In this document: positions 1-7,628 of the stretch, piece after piece | Layout: each line of letters opens with the position of its first letter | Position numbering within the stretch: the first letter of the stretch is position 1 | Assembly: GCF_004342485.1 (NCBI RefSeq) | Contig: NZ_SMBU01000012.1 | Coordinates: forward strand, 1-64,000 | From: Roseateles saccharophilus | GTDB taxonomy: Bacteria > Pseudomonadota > Gammaproteobacteria > Burkholderiales > Burkholderiaceae_C | Reading direction: 5' to 3' | DNA length: 64,000 nucleotides | Made by a program: the position numbers and the translations under genes | The notes under the pieces: model-generated | Told to the model about the DNA's origin: nothing | Databases searched by the model: none | Seen by the model: only the letters and a program-made list of their open reading frames with translations

Positions 1-1
1 C

Positions 2-79
2 GTGCGCTACATCTGCCAGCGCATCGCGCCGTCCATTGCCCCTTCGCCGCCGCTCAACGCGCTGCCAGCGACGGGGTAA
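2..79 (+). CDS. 3' end of an unidentified gene (partial)
   Basis: The window opens inside an open frame that reads 25 residues (ending NALPATG) to a TAA at 77-79. The rest of the gene lies before the window. The composition (Tyr, Ile, Cys, Gln, then a Pro/Ala-rich tail) looks like a normal protein C-terminus, but the piece is too short to name. It could also be a chance open frame. It ends about 130 bases before the inverted copy of the tRNA 3' end. Confidence 0.35.
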   Translation: MRYICQRIAPSIAPSPPLNALPATG

Positions 80-170
80 CTGCCGGATCTAGGTTCAGCG
101 GGGACTCGGTCACCTCCGGCGACCCCGGCGGCCGGCGCCGCGCCAGCGCGACGCCTTCGTCGCGGCGTCG

Positions 171-189
171 GACAAGCCACCGGCTTGTC
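171..189. repeat. Small hairpin in the gene-free stretch 80-211
   Basis: GACAAGCC and GGCTTGTC form a perfect 8-bp stem around a 3-base loop. No T-run follows on either strand, so it is not a clear intrinsic terminator. Nothing else recognisable lies between 80 and 211. Confidence 0.4.
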
Positions 190-211
190 CTCGGTCCCCG
201 ACGACTCGCCC

Positions 212-277
212 TTCGAGTCCTCTCCTGGGCACCAAAGCAAAAAGGCCATCGCTTTCGCGATGGCCTTTTGCTTTGTT

Positions 278-300
<23 letters not shown>
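212..300. repeat. Long inverted repeat mirroring the 3' end of tRNA-Leu
   Basis: The 23 bases at 278-300 (T-arm 3' part, acceptor strand and CCA of the tRNA on the minus strand) recur exactly, inverted, at 212-234. Between the arms sits the terminator stem, so 212-300 is almost one continuous palindrome, interrupted only by a short extra GTTT-like insertion near 275-278. The copy at 212-234 has no tRNA body in front of it on the plus strand. It is therefore a tRNA 3'-end remnant, from a former convergent tRNA gene, an inverted duplication or an integration scar. Confidence 0.8.
240..269 (-). terminator. Bidirectional intrinsic terminator behind tRNA-Leu
   Basis: AAAAGGCCATCGC and GCGATGGCCTTTT pair around a TTTC loop. 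Read on the minus strand the stem is followed by a run of five T, directly downstream of the tRNA 3' end. Read on the plus strand it ends in four T, so it could also stop transcription coming from the left. Confidence 0.8.
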
Positions 301-362
<62 letters not shown>

Positions 363-416
363 TTTCAGGGAGGCCGGACTATAGCCCAATTTTTGGCCTC
401 CCCCGGCGAAGTCGAC

Positions 417-1928
417 TCAGATGTCGAACTTCACGCCCTGGGCCAGCGGCAGCTCGCTCGAATAGTTCACGGTGTTGGTCGTGCGGCGCATATAGGCCTT
501 CCATGCGTCGGAGCCGCTCTCGCGGCCACCGCCGGTCTCCTTCTCGCCGCCGAAGGCGCCGCCGATCTCCGCGCCCGACGTGCCGATGTTGACGTTGGCG
601 ATGCCGCAGTCGCTACCGGCCGCGCTCATGAAGGCTTCGGCCTCGCGCAGGTCGGTCGTGAAGATGGCCGAGGACAGGCCCTGGGGCACGCCGTTCTGCA
701 GCGCGATGGCTTCTTCCAACGTGCGGTACTTCAGCGTGTAGAGGATGGGCGCGAAGGTCTCGTGGCAGACGACCTCGGTCTGCGCCGGCATGCGCACCAG
801 CGCCGGTGCGGCGTAGAAGGCTTCGGGATAGCGCTCGGCCAGCGCACGCTCGCCGCCACTGACCTGGCCACCCTGCTCGCGCGCCGCCTTCAGCGCGGAC
901 TGCATCGCGTCGAAGGCCTGGGCGTCGATCAGCGGGCCGATCAGCGTGCCCTGCTCCAGCGGCGAGCCGATGGGCAACTGGGCGCGGGCGCGCTCCAGGC
1001 GCTCGACGAGGGCGTCGTGAATGCTCTCGTGGGCGATGACGCGACGCGTCGTCGTGCAGCGCTGGCCAGCCGTGCCGTAGGCGCCGAACAGGATGCCGCG
1101 CACCGCCAGGTCCAGGTCGGCGCTGGGCGTCACGATGATGGCGTTGTTGCCGCCCAGCTCCAGCAGGCAACGGCCGAAGCGCGCCGCCACGCGCGGGCCG
1201 ACGGCGCGGCCCATGCGGGTGGAGCCGGTGGCGCTGACCAGCGCCACGCGGGCGTCGTCAACAAGCGCTTCGCCGACGTCGGCGCGGCCGATGATCAGCT
1301 CGGACAGGCCGTCCGACGCGGCATGGCCGGCGGCGCGATAGGCCTTCAGCGCGCGCTCGAACAGGGCCTGCGTGGCGAGCGCGGTCAGCGGGGTCTTCTC
1401 GCTCGGCTTCCACACGCAGGCGTCGCCGGCCACCAGGGCCAGGGCCGAGTTCCAGGCCCAGACGGCGACGGGGAAATTGAAGGCCGAGATGATGCCGACG
1501 ACGCCCAGCGGCAGCCACTGCTCCATCATGCGATGGCCGGGGCGCTCGCTGGCGATGGTCAGACCATGCAGCTGGCGGCTCAGGCCGACGGCGAACTCGC
1601 AGATGTCGATCATTTCCTGGACTTCGCCCAGGCCTTCGCTGGTGACCTTGCCGGCTTCGACCGAGACGAGCTGGGCCAATTGGGCCTTGTGCGCACGCAG
1701 CTCTTCGCCGAACAGCCGCACGAGTTCGCCGCGCTTGGGCGCCGGCACGACACGCCAGGCCTTGAAGGCCTCGTGGGCGCGGCCGACGGCCGCCTTCATG
1801 TCGGCGGCGCTGGCCGTCGGGATCTGGGCCAGCAGGCCGCCGTCGATGGGCGAGCGCACGCTCAGGTCGCCGCCGGGCGGCAGGTGGACGCCCAGGGCGT
1901 CGAGGAGGGAGAGGGTCTGTTGCTTCAT
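417..1928 (-). CDS. amaB: Aldehyde dehydrogenase, ALDH7 type (2-aminoadipate semialdehyde dehydrogenase)
   Basis: This 503-residue NAD(P)-dependent aldehyde dehydrogenase belongs to the ALDH7/antiquitin group, which oxidises 2-aminoadipate 6-semialdehyde (or its cyclic imine) to 2-aminoadipate in lysine breakdown. Visible hallmarks are ELGGNNAI around the general-base region, GQRCTTTRR with the catalytic cysteine, and the C-terminal block from GIANVNIGTSGAEIGG through KETGGGRESGSDAWKAYMRR, which is characteristic of ALDH7. It lies directly behind a saccharopine dehydrogenase-like gene, which supports the lysine assignment. The upstream ATG at 1937 is also possible: the GAGG ribosome-binding sequence overlaps the stop of the upstream gene, 3 bases from 1937 and 12 from 1928. 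Neither spacing is ideal, so the start is uncertain by three residues. Confidence 0.9.
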   Translation of the reverse strand: MKQQTLSLLDALGVHLPPGGDLSVRSPIDGGLLAQIPTASAADMKAAVGRAHEAFKAWRVVPAPKRGELVRLFGEELRAHKAQLAQLVSVEAGKVTSEGLGEVQEMIDICEFAVGLSRQLHGLTIASERPGHRMMEQWLPLGVVGIISAFNFPVAVWAWNSALALVAGDACVWKPSEKTPLTALATQALFERALKAYRAAGHAASDGLSELIIGRADVGEALVDDARVALVSATGSTRMGRAVGPRVAARFGRCLLELGGNNAIIVTPSADLDLAVRGILFGAYGTAGQRCTTTRRVIAHESIHDALVERLERARAQLPIGSPLEQGTLIGPLIDAQAFDAMQSALKAAREQGGQVSGGERALAERYPEAFYAAPALVRMPAQTEVVCHETFAPILYTLKYRTLEEAIALQNGVPQGLSSAIFTTDLREAEAFMSAAGSDCGIANVNIGTSGAEIGGAFGGEKETGGGRESGSDAWKAYMRRTTNTVNYSSELPLAQGVKFDI

Positions 1929-1942
1929 GACGAACATTGTCC

Positions 1943-3037
1943 TCAGGAGATGGATTCCACCTGGCGGGACTGTTGATACGCCGAGCCGAAGCGGTTGGCA
2001 AGGAAGTCGGGCAGCCTGACCTCCTCCTGGCGGATGAAGCCCTTCTGCGGCAGCTTGCCCGAGCGGAACAGGTCCACCGCGGCGCAGATGCCGGCGGCCG
2101 TCGTGATCTGGATGGCGCTCAGCGGCTGGGCGCCGTCGCGCGTGGCGAAGATCTTGCGCGCGAACACCTCCTGCAGCAGCACGCCGTTCTTCATGCCGGA
2201 CACCGTCACGAAGACGAGGACCACGTCCTGCATCGTCGCCGGCATGCTCTTGCGCATGATGTCCTTCAGATTGCCCTGATCGCCCTTCAGGCCCAGGTCG
2301 CCGAGCAGGAACTGCATCAGGTCGCGGTGGCCGGGGTAGCGCACGGTCTTGTAGTCGAGGTTGCGCACTTTGCCCGCCCAGGTCTCGCACAGCGTGCCCA
2401 GACCGCCGGAGGTGTTGAAGGCCTCGTACTCGGTGCCGTCCAGGCTGAAGTGCTCGAGGCCCTCCAGCGGCAGCGCGGCGATGGTCTCGCCGTCGTGGAT
2501 GGACTCGCAGGGGTGGCAATACTCGTTGATGAGACCGTCGACCGACCAGGTCAGGTTGTATTTCAACGCATTGGTCGGGAAGGCCGGCAGCGCGCCGACG
2601 CGCATCTGCACGTCGCGCACCGCGTCGAAGCCGCTGGCCAGGTGGTGGGCCACGATGCCGATGAAGCCCGGCGCCAGGCCGCACTGCGGCATGAAGGCGG
2701 TCTTGGCGCCCTTGGCCATTTCCTTGATGGCCTTGGTGGCGGCCACGTCCTCGGTCAGGTCGAAGTAGTGGCAGCCGCATTCCAGCGCCAGCTCGGCGGC
2801 AGTGATGGCCAGGTGGTAGGGCAGCGCGTTGACGACGGCATCCTTGCCGCGCAGTTGGGCCGCCAGCGCGGCGCGGTTGTCGCTGTCGACCTCGGCGGTG
2901 GCGATGCCCTCGTCGGCCAGCGTCTTCAGATAGCCGGGGTTCTTGTCGAGCACGGTGACCTGGTAGTCGCCGGTGGCGTGCAGCAGGCGGGCGATGGTCT
3001 GGCCGATGTGGCCGGCGCCGAGCAGGGCGATCTTCAT
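1943..3037 (-). CDS. Saccharopine dehydrogenase-family enzyme (lysine catabolism)
   Basis: The 364-residue protein opens with a Rossmann motif (MKIALLGAGHIGQTIARLL) and continues with the saccharopine dehydrogenase NADP-binding and C-terminal domains (CGLAPGFIGIVAHHLA, NTSGGLGTLCETWAG). Family members oxidise saccharopine or lysine to 2-aminoadipate 6-semialdehyde, exactly the substrate of the ALDH7 enzyme encoded 5 or 14 bases downstream, depending on the start chosen. The two genes therefore look like a two-step lysine-oxidising operon. A lysine 6-dehydrogenase role and a saccharopine-cleaving role cannot be separated from sequence alone. The gene is divergent from an Lrp/AsnC regulator, with repeated palindromic half-sites in the shared promoter region. 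Confidence 0.85.
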   Translation of the reverse strand: MKIALLGAGHIGQTIARLLHATGDYQVTVLDKNPGYLKTLADEGIATAEVDSDNRAALAAQLRGKDAVVNALPYHLAITAAELALECGCHYFDLTEDVAATKAIKEMAKGAKTAFMPQCGLAPGFIGIVAHHLASGFDAVRDVQMRVGALPAFPTNALKYNLTWSVDGLINEYCHPCESIHDGETIAALPLEGLEHFSLDGTEYEAFNTSGGLGTLCETWAGKVRNLDYKTVRYPGHRDLMQFLLGDLGLKGDQGNLKDIMRKSMPATMQDVVLVFVTVSGMKNGVLLQEVFARKIFATRDGAQPLSAIQITTAAGICAAVDLFRSGKLPQKGFIRQEEVRLPDFLANRFGSAYQQSRQVESIS

Positions 3038-3091
3038 GGGAGGCTCCGTCGAAAGAGGGTTGTCGTTGGCGCGGACTCTAGGCAGGAGCGA

Positions 3092-3146
3092 CGACGAAAT
3101 AAAGCACTACTCCGACGAAATCAATTGATTATTAGACGTTTCGTCG
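3092..3146. promoter_or_regulatory. Candidate Lrp/AsnC operator array in the divergent promoter
   Basis: CGACGAAAT occurs at 3092-3100 and again at 3113-3121, exactly 21 bp (two helical turns) apart. Its inverse TTTCGTCG lies at 3139-3146. The segment between is AT-rich (around 3118-3135), unlike its surroundings, and probably contains the promoters of both divergent genes. Helically phased repeats in front of an lrp-like gene are what an Lrp octamer would bind. This is inferred from position and symmetry. Confidence 0.55.
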
Positions 3147-3161
3147 CGATGATTCGCCGAT

Positions 3162-3635
3162 ATGGATGAAACACAGGTAAATCCCGCCCTCCCCGGCGCC
3201 ACGCCCGACGACCTCGACCGCCGGCTGATCCTGCTGCTGCAGGCCAATGCCCGCGAGAGCACGGCCCTGCTCGCGCGCAAGCTGGGCGTGGCGCGCACCA
3301 CCGTCGTCGCGCGGCTGGCCCGGCTGGAGGCCAGCGGCCGCATCGTCGGCTACACGGCGCGGCTGGGCGGGGACGAGGCCGGCCGCAGCGTGCAGGCCTT
3401 CGTCGGCATCACGGTGAGCCCCAAGGCCGGGCGCGAGGTGGTCAAGCGCCTATCAGAGCTGCCCGAATTGCGCCAGCTCGCCAGCGTCAGCGGTGAATTC
3501 GACTACATGGCGCTGCTGCGCGCCGACACTACGGCCCGGCTCGACGCGCTGCTCGACGAGATCGGCGAGATCGACGGCGTGCTGCGCACCAACAGCTCGG
3601 TCGTGCTGGCGCTGCGCGTCGACAGACAGACCTGA
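3162..3635 (+). CDS. Lrp/AsnC-family transcriptional regulator
   Basis: This 157-residue regulator has an N-terminal winged HTH (about residues 18-75, DLDRRLILLLQANARESTAL then LARKLGVARTTVVARLARLE) and a C-terminal RAM effector-binding domain (about 80-155). Lrp-type proteins bind an amino acid and control genes for its metabolism. Being divergent from the lysine-degradation pair, it most likely controls that pair and itself through the repeats at 3092-3146. The length is normal for the family. The next gene, nnrU, follows after 18 bases. Confidence 0.9.
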   Translation: MDETQVNPALPGATPDDLDRRLILLLQANARESTALLARKLGVARTTVVARLARLEASGRIVGYTARLGGDEAGRSVQAFVGITVSPKAGREVVKRLSELPELRQLASVSGEFDYMALLRADTTARLDALLDEIGEIDGVLRTNSSVVLALRVDRQT

Positions 3636-3653
3636 CCCCAACGGAGACTCTCG

Positions 3654-4226
3654 ATGACCTGGCTTGCCCTCGGCCTCGCCCTTTTCCTCGGCATCCACCT
3701 GACCCGCGCCGTCGCGCCCGCCTGGCGCGAGGGCCGCATCGCCCGCCTCGGCGACAAGGGCTGGAAGGGCCTCTACACCGCGGTGTCCCTGGCCGGCTTC
3801 GGGCTGATCCTGTGGGGCTTTTCGCAGGCGCGCCAGCAGCCCGTCCTGTTGTGGCCGCGCATCCCCGGCATCCACCACGCGACGGCGGCGCTGATGCTGG
3901 TGGCCATGGTCCTGCTGGCCGCGGCCTATGTGCCGCGCAACCACCTGAAGGCCAGGCTGCAGCACCCGATGACGCTGGCGGTCAAGGTCTGGGCCTTCGC
4001 CCACCTGATCGCCAACAACAGCCTGGCCGACGTGATGCTGTTCGGCAGCTTCCTGGTCTGGTCCATCCTCGTCTTCCGTGCCGCGCGGCGCCGCCCGGCG
4101 CCGGTGTCGCCGCCGCCGACCGTGGCAGGCACGGCGGCCACCGTCGTCGTCGGCGTCGCGCTGTGGGCCTTGTTCGCCTTCTGGGCGCACGCAGCCTGGC
4201 TGGGCATCGCGCCGCTGGGCCGGTGA
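3654..4226 (+). CDS. nnrU: NnrU-family membrane protein
   Basis: This 190-residue integral membrane protein has about five hydrophobic segments and the NnrU-family pattern (GDKGWKGLYTAVSLAGFGLI, AYVPRNHLKARLQHPM, WAFAHLIANNSLADVMLFGS). NnrU was described as required for nitric oxide/nitrite reductase activity in alphaproteobacteria and is related to the heme-containing zeta-carotene isomerase, so a heme or membrane-redox role is likely. Its exact reaction is unknown. It follows the lrp gene but more probably belongs functionally with the denitrification genes further right. The C-terminal Pro-rich stretch (RRRPAPVSPPPTVAG) links the last two membrane segments. Confidence 0.85.
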   Translation: MTWLALGLALFLGIHLTRAVAPAWREGRIARLGDKGWKGLYTAVSLAGFGLILWGFSQARQQPVLLWPRIPGIHHATAALMLVAMVLLAAAYVPRNHLKARLQHPMTLAVKVWAFAHLIANNSLADVMLFGSFLVWSILVFRAARRRPAPVSPPPTVAGTAATVVVGVALWALFAFWAHAAWLGIAPLGR

Positions 4227-4392
4227 AGCGGCGGCGATCCGCGCCACCGACGCAGCGGCCGCCGGCGCGACCACGAGCGCTGGGCACGGGTCAGGCCCTG
4301 ACAACCTCAAACCTGGGGATCAGCCGGGCAGGCCGTCTTGTCCCGGCCCGGGCCCGCGGCCATGATGCGCCGATCAATCAGGAGGAACAGCC

Positions 4393-6648
4393 ATGGCCAG
4401 CCCGGCAAGAAAAAGCAGGCCCGCAGCGGCAGCACCGGCGATCCACGACAACGCGCCCAAGCCCACGCTGGACGCCCGCCCCGACCGGCTCGACCTGCGC
4501 GACCTGCCCTACCGCCCGCCGCTGCGCTCCCTGCCCGGGCGCTGGCCGCTTGATTCGGACCTGAAGAAGCTGCTGCCCGCCTATGTGAAGGCCGGCCGCA
4601 TCCTGAACCAGGGCAACGAGGGCGCCTGCACCGGCTTCGGCCTGGCCTGCGTGACCAACTACCTCTACTGGCTGCGCCACCTCGACACGCCGCGCAGCAA
4701 GGCGCCGCCCCTGGTCAGCCCGCGCATGTTCTACGAGCTGGCCAAGCTCTACGACGAATGGCCCGGCCAGGACTACGAGGGCTCGTCCTGCCGCGGCGCG
4801 CTCAAGGGCTGGCACAAGCATGGCGTCTGCAGCTGGGACCTCTGGCCCTACCCGATCGACAAGAACAACGCCGGCGTGTTCGTGCGCCCGTCGCCGGGCT
4901 GGGACGAGGACGCGACCGGCCGGCCGCTGGGCGTCTACTACCGCGTCGACAAGAAGAGCGTCGTCGACATACAGGCCGCCATCTACGAGATCGGCGCTGT
5001 CTATGTGTCCGGCTCCGTGCACGACGGCTGGGGCCTGGACGCCACCGTCATGCCCGCCAACCATGGCCAGCTGCCACGCATCAAGCGCATGGCGCGCAAG
5101 ACCGGCGGCCACGCCTTCGCGCTGGTCGGCTTCAACGAGCATGGCTTCGTCGTGCAGAACAGCTGGGGCAGGGGCTGGGGCGCGAGCGGCTTCGCCATCC
5201 TCGGCTACGAGGACTGGGTCACCAACGGCACCGACTGCTGGGCCGTGGCCCTGGGCGTGCCGCAGGATCTCTCCGACCTGCGCGCCGCCCAGGCCGATGC
5301 CAAGCCCGCCGGCAAGACGGCTGCCAAGGCAGCGCCCGCCGCCAGCGGCTTTCGCGTCGCGGCAGGCTGCGGCCTGGCCGAGGTCGGCGCGACGCTGCGC
5401 GTCGAGGACAACCCGCGCGACGACCCCTGGCCCTTCAACCATGTCTTCGCGCACCAGCCCTACCAGCCGCTGCGCACGACCGCGGCCTACGCCCACACCC
5501 TGGTCTCCGGCAACGACGGCCAGCTGATGTCGACCGACTTCACCCGCGCGCGCGCCGACCGCGAAGGCCTGGCGCGGGAACTCGTCGTCGAGCGGCCGAT
5601 GGGCTGGCTGAAAGCCGGCGGGGCCGGCAAGCAGAGCAAGACCCTGAAGCTCGCCGTCTATGCCCATGGTGGCCTGAACTCCGAGAACGACTCCATCCAG
5701 CGCATCCGCGTGCTGGCGCCCTACTTCCTCGCCAACGGCATCTACCCGCTGTTCTTCACCTGGAAGACCGGCCCCGGCGAGACGCTGGCGGACATGCTCG
5801 AGGACCTGAAGCACCGCGTCATCGGCGGCGGCAACGACGACCGCAGCGCGGGCGTGCTCGACCAGCTCCGCGAGGCCGCCGCCGAAGCCAAGGACCGCGC
5901 CGTCGAGGCCGTGGGCCACCAGTTCGCGCGCGGCGTCTGGAGCGAGATGCGCGAGAACGCCGCGGGCGGCGGCGTGGCCGGCCATGCGCTGGACCTGGCC
6001 GCGCACATGCTGCGCGAACTGCGCGACACGCTGGCCAAGGGCGGCAAAGCGCTGGAGGTCCACCTCATCGGGCATTCGGCCGGCTCCATCCTGCTCGGCC
6101 ACCTGCTGGACCGCCTGGCCGGCGCCGACGTCGTCAAGGTCGCCAGCTGCGAGCTGCATGCCGCCGCCTGCTCCAGCGGCTTCGCGGTGCAGCACTACGG
6201 CGCGGCCCACAAGGCCGGCGTGCTGCCGCTGCAGGCCTTGCGCCTGAACGTGCTGACCGACGCCAACGAGCGCGCCGATGGCCTGCCCAGCGCCGAGCGC
6301 GACATCTACGGCAAGAGCCTGCTCTACCTCGTGTCGCGCGCGCTGGACGACATCCGCAAGCAGCCCCTGCTCGGCATGGAGCGTGCGCTGATGAAGCCCG
6401 ACCCGGCCTGGGTCGACGACCAATGGGCCGGCCCGCCCAATGCCGACGTCGCCGCCTGGCTCAAGCTCTGGCCCGGCGGCGCGCTGCTGAACAAGGTCAC
6501 GGCGCCCAAGGTCCGCACGACCAAGACCGGCGACCAGATCGACGCCAGCCATGGCAGCTTCGACAACAACATCGACGTGATGACGGCCACGCTGGAGCGC
6601 ATCCGCGGCAGTGCCGTCGTCGCGCCGATGGAGTGGCTGGACTACTGA
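4393..6648 (+). CDS. Papain-like (C1) cysteine peptidase fused to a GHSAG serine hydrolase-like domain
   Basis: This 751-residue protein has two apparent catalytic modules. Residues 25-290 are papain-like: a bacterial C1 lead-in (DRLDLRDLPY), the oxyanion Gln73 and catalytic Cys79 in QGNEGACTGF, His240 in GGHAFALVGF and Asn256 in QNSWGRGWG. A linker rich in Ala/Lys follows (about 300-315). Residues 415-751 resemble an alpha/beta hydrolase: VYAHGGLNSE after a central strand (about 422-431), the nucleophile elbow GHSAG with Ser562, and a late candidate acid/base in SHGSFDNN. No signal peptide or membrane segment is obvious, so the protein appears cytoplasmic. AGGAGG at 4380-4385 sets the start. 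The gene has its own 166-base upstream gap and no clear partner. The substrate is unknown. Confidence 0.8.
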   Translation: MASPARKSRPAAAAPAIHDNAPKPTLDARPDRLDLRDLPYRPPLRSLPGRWPLDSDLKKLLPAYVKAGRILNQGNEGACTGFGLACVTNYLYWLRHLDTPRSKAPPLVSPRMFYELAKLYDEWPGQDYEGSSCRGALKGWHKHGVCSWDLWPYPIDKNNAGVFVRPSPGWDEDATGRPLGVYYRVDKKSVVDIQAAIYEIGAVYVSGSVHDGWGLDATVMPANHGQLPRIKRMARKTGGHAFALVGFNEHGFVVQNSWGRGWGASGFAILGYEDWVTNGTDCWAVALGVPQDLSDLRAAQADAKPAGKTAAKAAPAASGFRVAAGCGLAEVGATLRVEDNPRDDPWPFNHVFAHQPYQPLRTTAAYAHTLVSGNDGQLMSTDFTRARADREGLARELVVERPMGWLKAGGAGKQSKTLKLAVYAHGGLNSENDSIQRIRVLAPYFLANGIYPLFFTWKTGPGETLADMLEDLKHRVIGGGNDDRSAGVLDQLREAAAEAKDRAVEAVGHQFARGVWSEMRENAAGGGVAGHALDLAAHMLRELRDTLAKGGKALEVHLIGHSAGSILLGHLLDRLAGADVVKVASCELHAAACSSGFAVQHYGAAHKAGVLPLQALRLNVLTDANERADGLPSAERDIYGKSLLYLVSRALDDIRKQPLLGMERALMKPDPAWVDDQWAGPPNADVAAWLKLWPGGALLNKVTAPKVRTTKTGDQIDASHGSFDNNIDVMTATLERIRGSAVVAPMEWLDY

Positions 6649-6736
6649 CGCGCGGGCGACGGTTGGAGATGTCCGTTTCCGGCCGGCGCGCCGCCGGGCG
6701 CGCCACCAGAATGGGCCATCACTCCAGGAGATGGCC

Positions 6737-7168
6737 ATGGCCTCCATCCACCGCGACATCCTCATCCACGCCCCCGCCACCGCCCTTTGGGACGCCTTGC
6801 TCGACATCGGCGCGCTGCACACCCGCCTCGCACCCGGCTTCGTCACGCACTGCGAGATGGACGGCGACGCCGCGCGCCAGATCCGCTTCGCCAACGGCGT
6901 CGAGGCTCGCGAACTCATCGTCACCGTCGATGGAGCCTCGCGCCGCCTCGTCTGGTCGGCCGCGGGCGGGCGGCTGACGCACCACAACGCCTCGGCCCAG
7001 GTCTTCGATGAAGGCGGGACGCATTGCCGGGTCGCCTGGATCGCCGACCTGTTGCCCGATGCGATGGCGCCGGCCATCACCCGGATGATCGAGGCCGGCC
7101 TGCTCGCCATGAAGACGCATGCCGAGCAGCAGGCCGAGACGCTCGCCGCGGCCGGTGCAAAGCCCTGA
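6737..7168 (+). CDS. SRPBCC (START/polyketide cyclase-like) superfamily protein
   Basis: This 143-residue protein has the helix-grip pattern of SRPBCC ligand-binding domains: IHRDILIHAPATALWDALLD at the N-terminus, a run of beta strands, and a long C-terminal helix (AITRMIEAGLLAMKTHAEQQ). Such proteins bind small hydrophobic ligands, and no specific ligand can be read here. AGGAG at 6726-6730 gives proper spacing for ATG 6737. The in-frame ATG at 6731 abuts the ribosome-binding site and is less likely. The glyoxalase gene follows 18 bases later, so the two are probably cotranscribed. Confidence 0.75.
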   Translation: MASIHRDILIHAPATALWDALLDIGALHTRLAPGFVTHCEMDGDAARQIRFANGVEARELIVTVDGASRRLVWSAAGGRLTHHNASAQVFDEGGTHCRVAWIADLLPDAMAPAITRMIEAGLLAMKTHAEQQAETLAAAGAKP

Positions 7169-7186
7169 CGCCCCGACAATTCGGCC

Positions 7187-7621
7187 ATGAAATACCTGCA
7201 CACCATGGTCCGCGTCCATGACCTGGACGCGTCGATGAAGTTCTACCGCGACGCCCTCGGCCTGCGCGAGGTCAGGCGCTCCGAGCACGAGGCCGGCCGC
7301 TTCACCCTCGTCTATCTCGCCGCACCCGGCGACGAGGACGCCCAGATCGAGCTGACCTACAACTGGCCCGACGCCAGCGGCCAGGTCGAGGCCTACGGCG
7401 GCGGCCGCAACTTCGGCCATGTGGCCTATGCGGTGGACGACATCTATGCCACCTGCCAGCGGCTGGCCGACCAGGGCGTGACGATCAACCGCCCGCCGCG
7501 CGACGGCCGCATGGCCTTCGTGCGCTCGCCCGATGGCATCTCCGTCGAACTGCTGCAGGCCGGCCCCGCGCTCGCCCCGGCCGAGCCCTGGGCGTCGATG
7601 CCCAACACCGGGGCCTGGTGA
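7187..7621 (+). CDS. gloA: Lactoylglutathione lyase (glyoxalase I)
   Basis: This 144-residue single-domain glyoxalase I converts the hemithioacetal of methylglyoxal and glutathione to S-lactoylglutathione. The four expected metal ligands are visible: His5 ([10 protein letters not shown]), the Glu in QIELTYNW, the His in NFGHVAYAV and the Glu in SVELLQ. The short form without the extra loops of the Zn enzymes fits the Ni-dependent bacterial class. The extended Pro/Ala-rich tail ([15 protein letters not shown]) is slightly longer than in E. coli GloA. It is convergent with the sensor kinase gene, 7 bases away. Confidence 0.92.
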   Translation: MKYLHTMVRVHDLDASMKFYRDALGLREVRRSEHEAGRFTLVYLAAPGDEDAQIELTYNWPDASGQVEAYGGGRNFGHVAYAVDDIYATCQRLADQGVTINRPPRDGRMAFVRSPDGISVELLQAGPALAPAEPWASMPNTGAW

Positions 7622-7628
7622 ACCCCCG

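Noticed and set aside
417-2780. A 787-codon open frame suggesting a fusion of the ALDH with the upstream dehydrogenase
   Set aside because: The upstream part reads the dehydrogenase gene in the wrong frame; the true proteins have separate starts and a ribosome-binding site at the junction.
4378-7206. A 942-codon minus-strand open frame opposite the peptidase-hydrolase gene
   Set aside because: It mirrors the plus-strand gene codon for codon, is Val/Gly/Ala/Arg rich without motifs, and the plus strand carries catalytic motifs and a strong ribosome-binding site.
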